Both the position numbers and the translations under genes were made by a program. A stretch of 60,941 bases of DNA from UBA1413 sp964552955 (GTDB lineage: Bacteria > Bacteroidota > Bacteroidia > Bacteroidales > Prolixibacteraceae): assembly GCA_964552955.1 (NCBI GenBank), contig CAZKIU010000021.1, positions 1 to 60,941 of the forward strand. The letters run 5' to 3'. This document shows, piece by piece, positions 58,842-60,941 of this stretch; the first letter of the stretch is position 1; each line of letters begins with the position of its first letter. The notes under the pieces were generated by a model, which did no database searches, had not been told where the DNA came from, and was given only the letters and a program-made list of their open reading frames with translations.

Positions 58842-60827
58842 ATGAAAAAAACGATTTTCACCATACTTGCTGCGGCAGCTCTCGTGATGAGTACTCCCTC
58901 CTGCTCTGACTTCCTGGAAGAGGAAAACAAGGCAGGCATGACCGCAGACCTTACATACAGTACCGCTTCAGGTATCCAGGGTCTTGTCTCTTCGGCCTAC
59001 AGCTTTGCCCGCGGATGGTACGGCAAGGAAGCAGCCCTCGGCCTGTCGGAAACCGGTACCGACCTCTTCTACTATGGTTACGACAACAAGCAGAAGTCGC
59101 TTAACTCCTATAATATCACTGCCGAGAGCCTCGACGGCAACTCCAGCGACAATGCCAGCCTCGACCATTACTGGGAGATGTTCTACTGTGCCGTCGATGT
59201 CTGCAACACCGCCCTGAAATACATCCCCGAGAACAAGGTGATTGCCGAGAACCTGCGCAGCCGCTTTATGGGAGAAGCTTATTTCCTGCGAGCTTTTTAC
59301 TATTTCCACATGGTCAACCTCTGGGGGCCCATCCCTTACAACAGCGAACCGTTGACCGCCATTTTCACCGCCCCCACCCGTCTGTCGGAAGAAGAGGTGT
59401 ATGCGAAGATTCTCGAAGACCTCGATCTGTCGATTGCTGCTTTCCAGGCGGCCAACTATATGGTTAAAAGTGATGGCCGTGCCAATTATTGGGCGGCACG
59501 CGCCCTGAAGGCCAGAGTTCTGCTCTATGCCGCCAGCTGGCTGGGCAAGAGCGATTACTATGCCCAGGCTAAAACCGAAGCCGAAGCGGTCATCAACAGC
59601 GGTGTCGCCTCCTTCTACGATAACTATGCCGACACCTGGTCAATGAAAAACGAGGATATCTCCAAAAACAAGGAAGCCATCTGGGGGGTGAGTTATTCGG
59701 CCGATATCAAGACCAATGTCAATTGTATTCCCAAACGGTATAAAACCAATGCCTCAGGCGATCCTCTCGAATATAACTCACTGATCACCCGTACCGGTTA
59801 CAGCCGCGGGGGCAGTGCCATGCTGCTGATGTTCGTCTCCATGTGGAACAATGGGGCCTCCGATTTTGGCAACAACGGCAATGAGACCTTCGTCAGGGTT
59901 CTGGGGGAAAGCACCTCTTACATCACCCACTACAAGACCAAGGAAAAGATCTATGTGGCCCCCTACTATTCACCGTACGGAAGGGGATTTACCCGTTATC
60001 TGCCATCGCTTTATCTCTGGAAACTTCTAGACCAGAACCGGGCCACCGACCAGCGTTGTGAAGCCACGTTGCTGGATGCCTATACCATAGCGCCCGGACT
60101 GGCGGGGAGTTCCAAGAATTATCCGGCCATTCAGGATACGGCCATTTATTATTGTGCCCTTGACGGGAACAGTCCCGAAGGGCAAGCCAAGCAGGCCTGG
60201 GCCAAGGGCCGCTACCGGATCCAGTTCATGAGCGGAGGGGACATCCCGGTCTACACCTCCTCCGATCCGGCGACCGCCAAACCGACTGAAGCGGCCAAGG
60301 CGAAGTCAGACGTATACAACGACGGGCGTTACAACTCCTATAAAATCAGTGGATGGTGTTCCTATCCGGGTATCAAGAAGTTCCTCGACGATGTGTATGA
60401 CCTGAACTACCCGACCCACGACATTTCGAGCCGTGATGCCATCGTGCTGCGTCTGGCGGAGATGTACCTGATCAAGGCGGAAGCGGAACTGGGCAGCGGC
60501 AGCGCCACGGCAGCCCGGGAAACCCTGAACCAGCTCAGAGCCAAGCGGGCCAAGGCCGGTAAAGACAACGCGCTGAAAGGCACCGTCGACATCAACACCA
60601 TTCTCGACGAAAGGGCCATTGAACTCTGCGGTGAACAGCAGCGTTGGTTTGACCTTAAGAGGACCAAAACCCTGGTCGACCGGGTGAAGAAATACAATGC
60701 CCAGGGATCAGCCAGCATCAAGGATTTCCACTATTTCCGGCCTATTCCGCAGTCGCAGCTCGATGCGGTGACCAATAAGACCAGCGGCCCATCGGCCGAT
60801 GGGTTCTGGCAGAACGACGGGTATTAA
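58842..60827 (+). CDS. SusD-type outer-membrane lipoprotein (PUL 2)
   Basis: A 661-residue RagB/SusD protein, longer than the usual 500-600. Lipobox STPSC (Cys near residue 21), SusD-like repeats with LRSRFMGEAYFLRAFYYFHMVNLWGPIPYN in the N-terminal half, AIVLRLAEMYLIKAEAELGSG near the C-terminus, and ILDERAIELCGEQQRWFDLKRTKTL. It forms the lid of the SusC barrel and binds the glycan at the surface. The extra length lies in the middle (about 330-480) and may hold a substrate-specific loop. Further PUL genes probably follow beyond the right edge. Confidence 0.95.
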   Translation: MKKTIFTILAAAALVMSTPSCSDFLEEENKAGMTADLTYSTASGIQGLVSSAYSFARGWYGKEAALGLSETGTDLFYYGYDNKQKSLNSYNITAESLDGNSSDNASLDHYWEMFYCAVDVCNTALKYIPENKVIAENLRSRFMGEAYFLRAFYYFHMVNLWGPIPYNSEPLTAIFTAPTRLSEEEVYAKILEDLDLSIAAFQAANYMVKSDGRANYWAARALKARVLLYAASWLGKSDYYAQAKTEAEAVINSGVASFYDNYADTWSMKNEDISKNKEAIWGVSYSADIKTNVNCIPKRYKTNASGDPLEYNSLITRTGYSRGGSAMLLMFVSMWNNGASDFGNNGNETFVRVLGESTSYITHYKTKEKIYVAPYYSPYGRGFTRYLPSLYLWKLLDQNRATDQRCEATLLDAYTIAPGLAGSSKNYPAIQDTAIYYCALDGNSPEGQAKQAWAKGRYRIQFMSGGDIPVYTSSDPATAKPTEAAKAKSDVYNDGRYNSYKISGWCSYPGIKKFLDDVYDLNYPTHDISSRDAIVLRLAEMYLIKAEAELGSGSATAARETLNQLRAKRAKAGKDNALKGTVDINTILDERAIELCGEQQRWFDLKRTKTLVDRVKKYNAQGSASIKDFHYFRPIPQSQLDAVTNKTSGPSADGFWQNDGY

Positions 60828-60889
60828 TCCATGGAGGGCGGTCGCTCCTGAATTGTCGCCTCCCTGAATCCTGCCAAAGGATGACTATT

Positions 60890-60918
60890 ACGGCTACCCG
60901 GCAATCCCGGGTAGCCGT
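60890..60918 (+). terminator. Hairpin after susD (PUL 2)
   Basis: Perfect twelve-base stem ACGGCTACCCGG (60890-60901) and CCGGGTAGCCGT (60907-60918) with a CAATC loop. The T-run expected of an intrinsic terminator is missing (TAGCGCTCTTC follows), so it may be a weak terminator or an mRNA-stabilising end that separates susCD from later genes. Confidence 0.55.
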
Positions 60919-60941
60919 TAGCGCTCTTCAGACCTCTGTCA

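Overview
The window reads as a chromosome segment of a Bacteroidota bacterium, probably an environmental or gut member of the Bacteroidales/Marinilabiliales. The reasons are two SusC/SusD pairs, a hybrid two-component regulator, type IX secretion (T9SS) C-terminal sorting domains, a ClpB starting MNFNNFTIKSQEA, weak Shine-Dalgarno sequences, and several promoters of the Bacteroidota type (TTTG, about 20 nt, TAnnTTTG). No rRNA, tRNA, CRISPR array, insertion sequence or phage gene was recognised. One 100-N assembly gap lies at 26350-26449.

Layout. 1-12.4 kb is housekeeping: the end of a LytTR response regulator, clpB, gcvT-serC, serA plus a DUF1015 gene, a DoxX/oxidoreductase pair and argS. 12.6-30.7 kb is a polysaccharide utilisation locus (PUL): a membrane-bound propeller/LuxR regulator diverges from susC, susD, a two-LamG lipoprotein, two GH144 (endo-beta-1,2-glucanase family) enzymes, a GH43-like protein and a GH3 beta-glucosidase. 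The GH144/GH3 combination points to beta-1,2-glucan as the substrate.

31.0-38.9 kb holds a compact same-strand cluster, largely with overlapping genes: a PqqD-like protein, an ATP-grasp ligase, a T9SS cargo, a fold-III PLP decarboxylase, a urea-transporter/M23-peptidase fusion, a probable outer-membrane barrel and a TPR protein. No characterised pathway that I can name has this set. 39.0-48.9 kb is mixed: a glycosyltransferase, a large structured RNA candidate, a zinc metallopeptidase, a CDF transporter, carbamate kinase with ornithine carbamoyltransferase, a head-GIN protein, an alcohol dehydrogenase, degenerate gene remnants and a class IV aminotransferase. 49.9-60.9 kb is a second PUL: a hybrid two-component regulator, a GH105 unsaturated-uronyl hydrolase, susC and susD, pointing to pectin or another uronate-containing glycan. 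It probably continues past the right edge.

The two strongest candidates for something undescribed are (1) a roughly 550-nt highly structured RNA on the minus strand at about 39858-40411, with a textbook promoter, at least ten hairpins and a terminator, and (2) the PqqD/ATP-grasp/decarboxylase/urea-channel-M23 cluster. All calls come from reading the sequence. No database search or folding program was run.
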